DNA of 64,000 bases from JAAURB01 sp049647265 (GTDB taxonomy: Bacteria > Cyanobacteriota > Cyanobacteriia > Cyanobacteriales > Microcoleaceae): positions 372,001 through 436,000 of the forward strand of contig JBARXJ010000048.1 in the NCBI GenBank assembly GCA_049647265.1, written 5' to 3'. A model generated the notes under the pieces. The model searched no databases. It had not been told where the DNA came from and worked only from the letters and a program-made list of their open reading frames with translations. Position 1 is the first letter of the stretch. Every line of letters starts with the position of its first letter. Below are positions 7,842 to 17,675 of the stretch, one piece after another. Both the position numbers and the translations under genes were made by a program.

Positions 7842-10265
7842 ATGGTATCCGCACCTAATATCCCAACCGAAATCACAAACCCTCTCAATGACGAGGAACT
7901 TCGTAAGACTCAAGCTTATTGGAATGCTTGTCATTATTTGGCTTTGGGGATGATTTATCTCAAGGAAAATCCGTTACTGCGCGAACCTTTACGGGCGGAA
8001 CAAACCAAACCCCGTTTACTCGGACATTGGGGCGCTTCTACAGCCCTAAGTTTTGTCTACATCCATCTCAACCGACTGATTAAAAAGTTTGATTTAGATG
8101 TAATCTTGATGGCTGGCCCAGGTCATGGTGCGCCTGGAATTCTCGCCCCTGCATACTTGGAAGGAACCTATTCTGAGGTTTATCCCGATAAAAGCCAAGA
8201 CGAAGAAGGCTTGCAAAAATTCTTCAAACAGTTTTCTTTCCCCGGACATATCGGTAGCCACTGTACCCCTGAAACCCCCGGTTCTATTCATGAAGGCGGA
8301 GAACTCGGTTATAGTGTGTCCCATGCGTTTGGGGCAGCTTTTGATAACCCGGACTTAATTGTCACCACCGTTGTTGGGGACGGGGAAGCCGAAACTGGGC
8401 CACTGGCAACCGCTTGGCATTCTAACAAATTCCTCAACCCAGTCCGAGATGGGGCCGTTTTACCCATTCTCAACCTCAACGGTTATAAAATTGCCAACCC
8501 CACTATTCTGGCCCGCATTACTCCAGAAGAATTAGAAAGTTTGTTTGTCGGTTATGGCTACACCCCTTATGTGGTCGAACACATCGACGGGGACGACGTT
8601 AGCATCACCCATCAGAAAATGGCGGCAACGTTGGAACATTGTATTAATCAAATTCGTTCCATTCAGCAAGAAGCCCGCAATGGAAAACCCAAAGACGCAA
8701 CCCGTCCTCGCTGGCCAATGATTATTCTGCGGACTCCTAAAGGTTGGACAGCCCCCAAAGAAATTGATGGTCATAAAGTTGAGGGTTTCTGGCGGGCGCA
8801 TCAAGTGCCGATGTCAGATGTGGCGAAAAACCATAGTCATTTGATGGTTTTAGAAGAATGGCTGAGAAGTTATAAACCGGAAGAATTATTTGACGAAAAT
8901 GGTACATTAATTCCGGAATTAAAAGAACTTTCCCCCACCGGTAACCGCCGTATTAGTGCCAACCCCCATGCTAACGGTGGTGTTTTGCGAAAAGATCTGA
9001 AAATGCCAGACTTTCGTGAATATGCGGTGGAAGTGCGAGATCCGGGTCGGACAGAAGCAGAAAATACGCGCTATTTGGGGTATTTCTTGCGGGATGTGAT
9101 GCGGGATAATATGACGAACTTCCGGGTATTTGGCCCCGATGAAACCGCCTCTAACCGTTTACAGGCCATTTACGAAGTCACGAAGAAAACCTGGTTAGCG
9201 GAGTATAAACCAGAAGACCTTGATGGCAGTCAAATTTCTCCGGATGGCCGGGTGATGGAGATGTTGAGTGAACATACCTTAGTGGGTTGGCTGGAAGGCT
9301 ATCTGTTAACCGGACGACATGGCTTTTTCCATACCTACGAAGCTTTTGCCCATGTAATTGACTCAATGTTTAACCAACACGCCAAATGGTTAGATATCTG
9401 TAAAAAAGAGGTTCCTTGGCGATCGCCGATTTCCTCTTGGAATATTCTATTATCTTCGACCGTTTGGCGACAAGATCATAACGGCTTTTCTCACCAAGAT
9501 CCCGGTTTTGTGGACTTGGTCACGAATAAGAGTCCGGATGTCACGCGCATTTACTTCCCCCCGGATGTCAACTGTTTGTTATCCGTTGCCGACCACTGTT
9601 TACGCAGTAAAAACTATGTGAATGTGATTGTGTGTGATAAACAAAGCCATTTACAATATCTCAACATGGCGGAAGCCGTAAAACATTGTACAAAAGGGAT
9701 AGGGATTTGGGACTGGGCCAGTAACGATGACCGGGGTGTTGAACCGGATATCCCCGATGTGGTGATGGCCAGTTGCGGTGATATTCCCACAAAGGAAGCG
9801 TTGGCAGCGACTGCTATTATGCGAGAAGAATTCCCAGAATTACGGGTTCGGTTTATTAATGTGGTGGATCTGTCTAAATTGATGTCTGAAAGTGAACATC
9901 CCCATGGTTTATCAGAACGAGATTTTGATACGTTATTTACCCCAGATAAACCGATCATCTTTAACTTCCACGGTTACCCTTGGTTGATTCATAAATTAAC
10001 CTATCGTCGTAGTAATCAAGAACGAATTCATGTTCGGGGTTACAAGGAAGAAGGGAATATTAATACGCCGTTAGAATTGGCAATTCGCAACCAAATTGAT
10101 CGGTTTAATTTAGTGATTGATGTGATCGATCGGGTTCCTAAATTAGGCTCAGCGGCGGCTCATGTGAAGGAACGAATGAAAAACGCCATTATCGAAAATC
10201 TTAACTATGCCTTTGAACATGGGAAAGATAAAGATGATGTGGCGCATTGGAAGTGGCCGTATTAG
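7842..10265 (+). CDS. xfp: Phosphoketolase (xylulose-5-phosphate/fructose-6-phosphate)
   Basis: Thiamine-diphosphate enzyme cleaving xylulose-5-P (and often fructose-6-P) with phosphate to acetyl-phosphate plus glyceraldehyde-3-P or erythrose-4-P. From ATG at 7842 it is 807 residues, the usual length; a TTG 30 nt upstream would add ten residues without family support. Blocks: LLGHWGASTALSFVY, GPGHGAPG, FPGHIGSHCTPETPGSIHEG, the TPP-binding VVGDGEAETGP (about residue 183), WDWASND, and a C-terminal SAAAHVKERMKN. Divergent from the ackA unit. In cyanobacteria this enzyme bypasses lower glycolysis and gives acetyl units without decarboxylation. Confidence 0.97.
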   Translation: MVSAPNIPTEITNPLNDEELRKTQAYWNACHYLALGMIYLKENPLLREPLRAEQTKPRLLGHWGASTALSFVYIHLNRLIKKFDLDVILMAGPGHGAPGILAPAYLEGTYSEVYPDKSQDEEGLQKFFKQFSFPGHIGSHCTPETPGSIHEGGELGYSVSHAFGAAFDNPDLIVTTVVGDGEAETGPLATAWHSNKFLNPVRDGAVLPILNLNGYKIANPTILARITPEELESLFVGYGYTPYVVEHIDGDDVSITHQKMAATLEHCINQIRSIQQEARNGKPKDATRPRWPMIILRTPKGWTAPKEIDGHKVEGFWRAHQVPMSDVAKNHSHLMVLEEWLRSYKPEELFDENGTLIPELKELSPTGNRRISANPHANGGVLRKDLKMPDFREYAVEVRDPGRTEAENTRYLGYFLRDVMRDNMTNFRVFGPDETASNRLQAIYEVTKKTWLAEYKPEDLDGSQISPDGRVMEMLSEHTLVGWLEGYLLTGRHGFFHTYEAFAHVIDSMFNQHAKWLDICKKEVPWRSPISSWNILLSSTVWRQDHNGFSHQDPGFVDLVTNKSPDVTRIYFPPDVNCLLSVADHCLRSKNYVNVIVCDKQSHLQYLNMAEAVKHCTKGIGIWDWASNDDRGVEPDIPDVVMASCGDIPTKEALAATAIMREEFPELRVRFINVVDLSKLMSESEHPHGLSERDFDTLFTPDKPIIFNFHGYPWLIHKLTYRRSNQERIHVRGYKEEGNINTPLELAIRNQIDRFNLVIDVIDRVPKLGSAAAHVKERMKNAIIENLNYAFEHGKDKDDVAHWKWPY

Positions 10266-10286
10266 AGATTCGATGCGGCTAAGGTA

Positions 10287-10312
10287 TGTGGTGCGTCTAG
10301 TGACGCACTACA
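10287..10312 (+). terminator. Strong hairpin downstream of xfp
   Basis: GTGCGTC (10291-10297) and GACGCAC (10302-10308) pair around TAGT, extended outward by GTG/TAC-type pairs to 11 bp. It starts about 20 bp after the xfp stop. There is no immediate T run (TTTTTA comes about 12 nt later), so it may be a terminator or one copy of a GGTGCGTCA-type repeat; a related sequence recurs near 10506. Confidence 0.45.
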
Positions 10313-10385
10313 CAGAAATAGGATTTTTAGTATCTTGAAATATTTATAGCAGTAGGGAGGTATTTGGTGCATCTACAATCTCACT

Positions 10386-10408
10386 CCCCTCTCCTACTAG
10401 GAGAGGGG
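10386..10408. repeat. CCCTCTCCT palindrome, copy 1
   Basis: CCCCTCTCCT-ACT-AGGAGAGGGG, a perfect 10-bp stem with a 3-nt loop, followed by GCTGGGGGAGAGG. It is one of at least seven copies in the window. Together with partial repeats it fills the 297 bp between xfp and rseP, where I see no gene. Confidence 0.85.
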
Positions 10409-10562
10409 CTGGGGGAGAGGTTAATCCCAAAGATTTCTCAAGGTATAAAACGGCTTTGCAATCTGCATCTACAACTCATATCTTGAGATATTTATAGCAG
10501 GTCTGTGGTGCGTCAGTCACCCACCCTACAATCTGGGGGAGAGGTTAATCCCAAAGGTAGCG

Positions 10563-11660
10563 TTACAACTGTAAAAGCGATCGCACCCAAGGTAAATTAA
10601 CGGTATCTCGAATAATTAGAAACACTCCTAAACCCAATAGCAACATTAACCCAGTTTGCATGACGCTTTCTTGGACTCGACTGGGAAGGGGTTTTCCGAG
10701 TAATGCTTCAATTAATAAAAATGCCAATTGACCCCCATCTAAAGCAGGTAACGGCAAAATATTAATAAATGCCAGGTTAATACTAATTAAAGCGGCAAAC
10801 TGAAACAAACTCCCGGCATCCGAACGGGCAATATTGGCCCCCATCGCCACAATTCCCACAGGGCCTGAAACTTGTTCAGCGGTTTGCTGGAAGTTACTAA
10901 TCAGTTGACCAAAGCCTTGGACGGTTAAACGAATAATCCGTTGAAACTCTTCTGCACCCGCAGTAAAGGCTTGAATAATATTATCCGCCCGACGACGAAC
11001 AACACTGCGGTTGGGACTGAGTTGAACGCCAATACGGCCCTGACCCTCAGTGGTTTGATCCGGAGTCACTTCCAATGATAAGGTGCGATCGCCACGTTGT
11101 ACCGTTAAATCAAGGGGTTGATTGGGACTGGTTTGAATGGTTTTGATTAAACTTTGAATCGCTTCCTCTGATGCCTCTAAAGTGTCCCCATTCACCGCTA
11201 AAATAATATCACCTGCTTCGATGCCTGCCTCAACTGCGGCTGAACTCACATCTGCGGCGACTGAAGGAACCACAACCCCAGGCTCATAGCTGAAACTTTC
11301 TGGGATACCAATTGTTCCCACTTGGGCCACTAACAGCAAATAAGCAAAAATCAGGTTAGCAATGACCCCGGCACTAATAACAATCGCCCGGTCGATGATT
11401 GGACGGTTGCTGAGGAGATCGGGATCATCTCGGGGAATTTGGGTATCAGGATCTTCATCGGGAAATCCCACATATCCCCCCAGGGGAATGCCTCGCAGAG
11501 CATATTCTGTTTCCGGCCCTTGGTATTTCCACAGAATAGGGCCAAATCCAATTGAAAAACGGTTTACATGAATCTTTTGCAGTCGCGCTGCCATGAAGTG
11601 ACCCAGTTCATGGACTCCAATCAGCACACCAATAACTGCGATCGCTGCCAGTACGGACAT
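10563..11660 (-). CDS. rseP: RIP metalloprotease RseP (site-2 protease family M50)
   Basis: Intramembrane zinc protease that cleaves transmembrane substrates such as anti-sigma factors. Starting at ATG 11660 (MSVLAAIAVIGVLIGVHELG) it is 365 residues, typical for cyanobacterial homologues; an upstream in-frame extension to 11753 lacks family character. HELGH at residues 17-21 is the zinc site in the first membrane segment. A PDZ domain follows around residues 125-215 (GIEAGDIILAVNG), then NILPLPALDGGQL carrying the third zinc ligand (Asp), then a last membrane segment. It is divergent from the hybrid kinase gene. Confidence 0.95.
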   Translation of the reverse strand: MSVLAAIAVIGVLIGVHELGHFMAARLQKIHVNRFSIGFGPILWKYQGPETEYALRGIPLGGYVGFPDEDPDTQIPRDDPDLLSNRPIIDRAIVISAGVIANLIFAYLLLVAQVGTIGIPESFSYEPGVVVPSVAADVSSAAVEAGIEAGDIILAVNGDTLEASEEAIQSLIKTIQTSPNQPLDLTVQRGDRTLSLEVTPDQTTEGQGRIGVQLSPNRSVVRRRADNIIQAFTAGAEEFQRIIRLTVQGFGQLISNFQQTAEQVSGPVGIVAMGANIARSDAGSLFQFAALISINLAFINILPLPALDGGQLAFLLIEALLGKPLPSRVQESVMQTGLMLLLGLGVFLIIRDTVNLPWVRSLLQL

Positions 11661-11952
11661 GAATATATTTTGTTGATTTGTATACTTCTTGATTCTATTT
11701 ATTGTGACACATACTGAGCCTGCGTGAGTGACTTGCCGATCGCAGGCAGGCACAAAGTCAGTGTTTGAATGTTTATGAATTAATTTGAATATTATCCTGA
11801 TCGTTGAGTGGGTCTGCCGGGGAATACTCTCAATAAGAATTTAACTTATGACAAGTTCAAGCGGATTGAGATGCTTTTTAAGCAGTGTTGCCAAGCGTCG
11901 AAGTGGAGTGAAGTTTGAACAATCATAACTCAGCAGTATCGTCGAATATATT

Positions 11953-14900
11953 ATGTTAACCACAAATAAAACTGCCAGCCCCTTCAAACACAATATAGAC
12001 AGATATCAGATTGTTGAACAATTGTATTCAGGTTCTAGAACCATAGTGTATCGTGGGATTTGTCTTTGTGAGCAAAATCATCTCTCCCTCCACCCACAGC
12101 AACCCGTTATTCTTAAAGTGTTGCGAAATGAATATCCTAGCTTTAATGAATTACTTCAATTTCAGAATCAATATTCAATTACTAAAGATCTTGATTTACC
12201 GGGACTGATCAAAACTTACAATTTAGAATCTTATGGTAATGGTTATCTTCTGGTTTTAGAAGACTGTGGGGGCATCTCTCTTTCAGAGTTTACTCAAAAA
12301 CAACCCCTCAATATTGAAGTCTTTTTATTAATTGCGATTCAACTGGCTGATATTCTGCATGGACTCTATCAAAATCGGATTATTCATAAAGATATTAAAC
12401 CCGCTAATATTCTGATTCATCGGTCAACTAAACAGGTTAAACTGATTGATTTTTCGATTTCTTCTTTGCTCTCTCGTGAAACCCAAGAAATTAGTAATCC
12501 CAATCTCTTAGAAGGAACTTTAGCTTATATTTCTCCTGAGCAAACCGGACGGATGAATCGAGGGATTGACTATCGGACAGATTTTTATGCTTTAGGGGTG
12601 ACTTTTTATGAGTTATTAACAGGAAAACTACCGTTTATCGGAGATGAAGCGATAGATTTAGTTTATTCTCATTTAGCGAAAACACCAACGCCTATCAACC
12701 AAGAAAGAGAGGATATTCCTCAAGTTCTCTCGGATATTGTGATGAAATTGATGGCAAAGAATGCCGAAGATCGTTATCAAAGTGCCAGAGGATTAAAGCA
12801 AGATTTAAAAGACTGTTTAACTCAATGGCAAGAAACGGGAACAATTACGGATTTTGTGATTGCAAAGCATGATAAAATTGACCGATTTGTTATTCCTGAA
12901 AAGCTTTACGGACGCGAAGTTGAAGTGGCTCAGTTGCTGGCTGCATTTGAGCGTGTAGCGTCTTCTCAGAATAAACAGATAAGAAAAGCTGAACTGATGC
13001 TGGTTGCGGGATATTCGGGGATTGGAAAAACGGCTGTTATTCATGAAGTTCATAAACCCATTACTCGTTCCTCAGGATACTTTATTAAAGGGAAATTCGA
13101 TCAATTTAATCGAAATATTCCGTTTAGTGCTTTTGTTCAAGCCTTTCGGAGTTTAATGGCTCAATTATTAGGTGAATCTGACAAGAGTTTAGCCTATTGG
13201 AAAGCTAAAGTTTTAGCAGCAGTTGGGGTTCAGGGACAAGTTTTAATTGATGTTATTCCAGAAGTAGAACTGATTATTGGTTCTCAACCGGAAGTTCCAG
13301 AACTTTCGGGAAGTGCCGCACAAAATAGGTTTAACTTATTATTTAGTCAGTTTATCCGAGTCTTTACAATTAAAGAACATCCTTTAGTCATTTTCTTAGA
13401 TGATTTACAATGGGCAGACTCCGCTTCGTTGAATCTATTAAAACTGTTAATAACGGAGTCAGAAATCGGTTACTTATTAATACTCGGCGCTTATCGAGAT
13501 AATGAAGTGTTTCCGGCTCACCCACTGACTTTAACTCTGAATGATATTCACAAAAAAAATGCAATCATTAATACTATTAATCTAACTCCTTTAACTGAAA
13601 CAGAAACCACTCAGTTAGTGGCCGATACATTATTATGTTCTAGCGAGATTGTGAAACCATTCTCTCAACTGGTGTATCAAAAAACCGCCGGAAATCCCTT
13701 TTTTATCAGTCAGTTTCTCAAAGGATTATATCAAGAAAAATGTATCAATTTTGAGCATCAGGAAGTAATCCCCCCTCAATCCCCCATCCCCCCTCAGTCC
13801 CCCCTTACTAAGGGGGGTAAGGGGGGTTGTTGGCAATGTGATTTAACTCAAGTCCGACAGTTAGCATTAACTTCGGATATTGTAGAATTTATGGTGAGAC
13901 GCTTACAAAAGCTCCCCATAGTCACTCAAAATGTATTAAAATTAGCCGCTTGTATTGGTAACCGTTTTGACTTAGAAACATTAGCAGTCGTCTATGAGAA
14001 AAATAGAGAGGAAACGGCGATTGATTTATGGCAAGCTTTACAAGACGGATTTGTTATTCCGGAAAACGAAACATATAAGTTTTTTCAAACAGAACAAACC
14101 AAACAAAAAAAGATTCAGGATATTGCAGTTCACTATCGGTTTTTACATGATCGAGTTCAACAGGCAAGTTATGCCTTAATTCCCGAAAATCACAAAATAA
14201 AAGCTCATTATAATATCGGAAAATTGCTACTCAAAAAAGCTGAATCTGAAGCAACAGTAGCAATAGAAGAGAATATTTTTGAAATTGTTAATCAATTAAA
14301 TTATGGAATTAGTTTAATTACCAAACAAACAGAAAAAGATAATTTAGCTAAACTCAATTTAATCGCTTGTCGTAAAGCGAGAGCTGCTACAGCTTATCAT
14401 GCGGGTCGTGAATATGCAAATATAGGTATCTCATTACTGGGTACAACTGCTTGGAATCATCAATATGACATTACATTAGAGTTTTATGAATTAGCGGCTG
14501 AATTAGCTGCACTCTGTGGGGACTTTGAAACAAAAAAACAGTTGATTGAAACGGTAATTGACCAAGCAAAAAGCTTGCTTGAAAAAGTTAATGTTTACCT
14601 GATTAGAATTCAAGCCTATGCCTCTCAAGGTAAATTTGCTAAAGTGATTAATATTGCTCAACAATACTTACAGCAATTAGATATTACTCTACCAGAAATA
14701 CCCACCGAAACTGAAATTCAACAGAGTATTGTAGAAATTAATCACTTGATAGGTGAGCGGGAAATAGAAGATTTAATTGATCTGCCTATGATGAAAGACC
14801 GAAAAACGATCGCCATTGTCGAGATTATTAAGAGTATTCTAGGAGCTGCTCATATCTCAGGTTCTCCTTTATTTCCGTTACTCGTCACGACCTCGATTAA

Positions 14901-17610
14901 GCTATCTATTCAATTTGGAAATACATCGGCTTCCGCTATGGCTTATACTTCCTATGGTTTGATGGCTTGTAACGGGCTAAAAGACATCAATACTGGAGTA
15001 AAATTTGGTGAATTAGGATTAAATCTGGTCTCTAAACTTGATGCAAAAGCAGTGATACCTGAGATATATAACGTTGTAAGTTTATTTTTACTGCACCGCA
15101 AATCTCACCTTAAAGAGACTCTACCGTTTGTACAAGAAGGATACACAACTGCACTCGAAGTGGGTAATCTAGAATTCGCCGGATATAATGGCACTTCTTT
15201 CTGTTTGCATTCTTTTTGGTGCGGTCAGCCTTTGATGAGTATAGCGCAAGAAACCCGTGCTTATTACGATGCATCAGTACAATTCAAACAATTCGTTTCT
15301 GCCAATTGGTGTAGTATCTATTTGCAAGCCATGCTGAATTTGCTAGGCGATACAGAAAGTCCTACTATTTTATCAGGTGAAATATTTGAAGAAACAGAAT
15401 TTATTTCTCAACTCTTGTCAGCTAATCGTTCATCTGAATTGCAATACTTATACTCTTGTAAACTAATGCTGGGCTTTTTATTCGATGAGATCGAATCGGC
15501 TCAAAAGATTACACTTGAAGCCGGTAAGTATTTGTTTTCTACTATCGGAACAGTCCATGAACCTGTATTTTATTTTTATGATTCTTTAACCGCTATAGCT
15601 GGACTAAGCTTAGATCTAGAAGATCAATCTAAGGTATTACAAATAGTCGAAGAAAATCAAACACAATTACAACAACACTGGGCAAATTATGCCCCGATGA
15701 ATTATCAGCATAAAGTCGATTTAGTCGAAGCAGAAAAGTGTCGAGTTTTAGGACAAAAAACAGAAGCCATAGAACTTTACGATAAAGCCATTGCGGGGGC
15801 TAAAGCAAATGAATATATCCATGAAGAAGGATTAGCAAATGAACTGGCTGCTAAATTTTATCTGAATTGGGGTTTCGCCTGCGGCAACTTGCGTAACGAC
15901 AGCGCTCAACCGAACGGTAAAGAGAAAGTCGCGGCTAGTTATATGCAAGACGCTTACTACTGTTATTCTCAGTGGGGGGCAGCAGCAAAAGTGGCTCATT
16001 TAGAAAAATGTTATCCCCAACTTCTCAAGCCTATTCTTCAATCTTATAAGAGTAAAATAACAGCAGAAGAAACATTTTTATCTACCACTAGTAACATACT
16101 CCAAAGTACCAATGTCAGCCCAAATTATTGGTTAGATTTTCCAGCATTTATTAAAGCTGCCCAAGCGCTCTCTCAAGAAATTAAATTAGAGGAATTATTA
16201 ACCACGATAATGCAAATAGCAATTACAACGGCTGGCGCAGAAAAGGGTCATTTGATTCTCTCTCAAGATCGACAATGGGTAGTGGTGGCTGAAGCGAATC
16301 AAAATCAAGCGAAAATATTAGAAACGCTTCTCGAAGAATATTCTGAGTTACCTCATAGTTTAATTTATTCAGTTGCCAGACGCTCTGAAATGGCTGTATT
16401 TGATAACTTGAATACAACAGAACAATTTGCCAGCGATACGGCTACAGCCACGCTGCGCGACCGCTATATTATTACTCATCAACCTCAATCGGTTTTATGT
16501 ATTCCTTTAAACCAGAAAGGAAAACTCGTCGGGATTTTATATCTAGAAAATAATGTAACCCAGGGGGCCTTTACTCAGGATCGAGTTGAAGTCTTGAATT
16601 TATTAATGAGTCAGGCTGCGATTTCAATTGAAAATGCGAATTTATACAAACAAACAGAAAACTATTCTCAAACCCTTGAAATAGAGGTTGAAATAAAGAC
16701 AAAAGATTTGAATCAAAAAGCAGAAGACTTAGAGGAAACGTTGAAAAAACTCAAACAAACTCAAGCGCAGTTAATTCATACTGAGAAAATGTCTTCTCTC
16801 GGTCAAATGGTGGCTGGAATTGCCCATGAAATTAATAATCCAATTAATTTTATTAAAGGAAATCTGACTCATACCGAACATTATATCGACGATTTAATGA
16901 GTTTACTGACACTTTACGATCAAGAATATCCTCAGCCTAGTGATGCAATTAAAGCGCTTCGAGAAGATATTGATATTGATTTCTTATCGGAAGATATTGC
17001 TAAACTGATTAATTCGATGAAAATTGGCAGTACTCGCATCAGTAAAATTACTACGAGTTTACGGAATTTTTCTCGTTTGGATGAAGCGCCGATTAAAACA
17101 GTCGATTTACACAGCGGCATTGAAAGCACCCTATTAATTGTACAAAATCGCTTACAAGCCGATACTAATCAGCCCAAAATTAAGTTGATTAAAAAATATG
17201 GTGATTTACCGCAAATTACCTGTAACCCAAGTCAACTTAATCAGGTATTTCTTAATATTCTGACGAACGGGATTGATGCAATTCGAGACTGTTCTACAAT
17301 TCCTCAAAATCCAGAAATTCGTATTCGGACTGAAGTGATTGAGGGTGAACAGTTACGCATTACTATTGCCAATAGCGATAGTTTGATTCCTATAGAAATT
17401 CAAGAGCGAATTTTTGATCCATTCTTCACAACTAAACCAGTCGGAAAAGGCACAGGTTTAGGATTGTTTGTCAGTTATTCGATTGTCAAACAACATGGCG
17501 GGACATTGAATGTGTACTCCCAACCTGAAGCAGGGACAGAATTTGAGATTATCCTGCCTCACCATTGTCTCTCAGAAGCGGATTATCATCCTGGGCTGTC
17601 AAATTCATGA
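11953..17610 (+). CDS. Giant hybrid Ser/Thr protein kinase - AAA ATPase - GAF - histidine kinase
   Basis: An 1885-residue cytosolic signalling protein. Domains in order: Ser/Thr kinase (about 20-290; HKDIKPAN near 145-152, LEGTLAYISPEQTGR activation segment, LIDFSIS in place of the usual DFG); AAA/STAND-type ATPase (about 320-600; GYSGIGKTA Walker A near 355, FLDDLQWAD Walker B near 482); a long helical TPR-like region (about 750-1330); GAF (about 1390-1560); coiled coil; HisKA (GIAHEINNP, His near 1624); and HATPase (NILTNGID, GKGTGLGL). Three stretches look like repeat insertions within the reading frame: about 605-627 (PPQSPLTKGGKGG), 1309-1323 and 1495-1503. This architecture is known in Nostoc and other cyanobacteria. 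DFS instead of DFG leaves Ser/Thr kinase activity uncertain. No response regulator is adjacent. Confidence 0.9.
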   Translation: MLTTNKTASPFKHNIDRYQIVEQLYSGSRTIVYRGICLCEQNHLSLHPQQPVILKVLRNEYPSFNELLQFQNQYSITKDLDLPGLIKTYNLESYGNGYLLVLEDCGGISLSEFTQKQPLNIEVFLLIAIQLADILHGLYQNRIIHKDIKPANILIHRSTKQVKLIDFSISSLLSRETQEISNPNLLEGTLAYISPEQTGRMNRGIDYRTDFYALGVTFYELLTGKLPFIGDEAIDLVYSHLAKTPTPINQEREDIPQVLSDIVMKLMAKNAEDRYQSARGLKQDLKDCLTQWQETGTITDFVIAKHDKIDRFVIPEKLYGREVEVAQLLAAFERVASSQNKQIRKAELMLVAGYSGIGKTAVIHEVHKPITRSSGYFIKGKFDQFNRNIPFSAFVQAFRSLMAQLLGESDKSLAYWKAKVLAAVGVQGQVLIDVIPEVELIIGSQPEVPELSGSAAQNRFNLLFSQFIRVFTIKEHPLVIFLDDLQWADSASLNLLKLLITESEIGYLLILGAYRDNEVFPAHPLTLTLNDIHKKNAIINTINLTPLTETETTQLVADTLLCSSEIVKPFSQLVYQKTAGNPFFISQFLKGLYQEKCINFEHQEVIPPQSPIPPQSPLTKGGKGGCWQCDLTQVRQLALTSDIVEFMVRRLQKLPIVTQNVLKLAACIGNRFDLETLAVVYEKNREETAIDLWQALQDGFVIPENETYKFFQTEQTKQKKIQDIAVHYRFLHDRVQQASYALIPENHKIKAHYNIGKLLLKKAESEATVAIEENIFEIVNQLNYGISLITKQTEKDNLAKLNLIACRKARAATAYHAGREYANIGISLLGTTAWNHQYDITLEFYELAAELAALCGDFETKKQLIETVIDQAKSLLEKVNVYLIRIQAYASQGKFAKVINIAQQYLQQLDITLPEIPTETEIQQSIVEINHLIGEREIEDLIDLPMMKDRKTIAIVEIIKSILGAAHISGSPLFPLLVTTSIKLSIQFGNTSASAMAYTSYGLMACNGLKDINTGVKFGELGLNLVSKLDAKAVIPEIYNVVSLFLLHRKSHLKETLPFVQEGYTTALEVGNLEFAGYNGTSFCLHSFWCGQPLMSIAQETRAYYDASVQFKQFVSANWCSIYLQAMLNLLGDTESPTILSGEIFEETEFISQLLSANRSSELQYLYSCKLMLGFLFDEIESAQKITLEAGKYLFSTIGTVHEPVFYFYDSLTAIAGLSLDLEDQSKVLQIVEENQTQLQQHWANYAPMNYQHKVDLVEAEKCRVLGQKTEAIELYDKAIAGAKANEYIHEEGLANELAAKFYLNWGFACGNLRNDSAQPNGKEKVAASYMQDAYYCYSQWGAAAKVAHLEKCYPQLLKPILQSYKSKITAEETFLSTTSNILQSTNVSPNYWLDFPAFIKAAQALSQEIKLEELLTTIMQIAITTAGAEKGHLILSQDRQWVVVAEANQNQAKILETLLEEYSELPHSLIYSVARRSEMAVFDNLNTTEQFASDTATATLRDRYIITHQPQSVLCIPLNQKGKLVGILYLENNVTQGAFTQDRVEVLNLLMSQAAISIENANLYKQTENYSQTLEIEVEIKTKDLNQKAEDLEETLKKLKQTQAQLIHTEKMSSLGQMVAGIAHEINNPINFIKGNLTHTEHYIDDLMSLLTLYDQEYPQPSDAIKALREDIDIDFLSEDIAKLINSMKIGSTRISKITTSLRNFSRLDEAPIKTVDLHSGIESTLLIVQNRLQADTNQPKIKLIKKYGDLPQITCNPSQLNQVFLNILTNGIDAIRDCSTIPQNPEIRIRTEVIEGEQLRITIANSDSLIPIEIQERIFDPFFTTKPVGKGTGLGLFVSYSIVKQHGGTLNVYSQPEAGTEFEIILPHHCLSEADYHPGLSNS
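13767..13831 (+). repeat. C/G-rich palindromic repeat inside hybrid kinase gene
   Basis: Runs of CCCCCC, each followed by TCAATC, ATC or TCAGTC, then CTTACTAAGGGGGG and AAGGGGGG, form a palindrome translated as PPQSPIPPQSPLTKGGKGG. The same type occurs in frame in drmMI and gcvP and between genes at 22.8 and 39.8 kb. The reading frame is kept. Confidence 0.8.
16435..16466 (+). repeat. Small TACGGCT-type repeat inside the GAF domain
   Basis: The segment starting GATACGGCTACAGCCACG resembles, in reverse complement, the intergenic element at 31393-31425 (GATACGGCTTACGCCACG). In the protein it adds about eight residues (TATATLRD) between FASD and RYIITHQP, where GAF domains of this family usually go straight from the Asp to a Pro-Tyr-Ile type sequence. 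The latter comparison is from memory. Confidence 0.6.
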
Positions 17611-17675
17611 AGATATGTAAAAATAGGGATTAGGTAAAAATTCTGATCGATCAATCATCTACAGTTGTCTAACCC

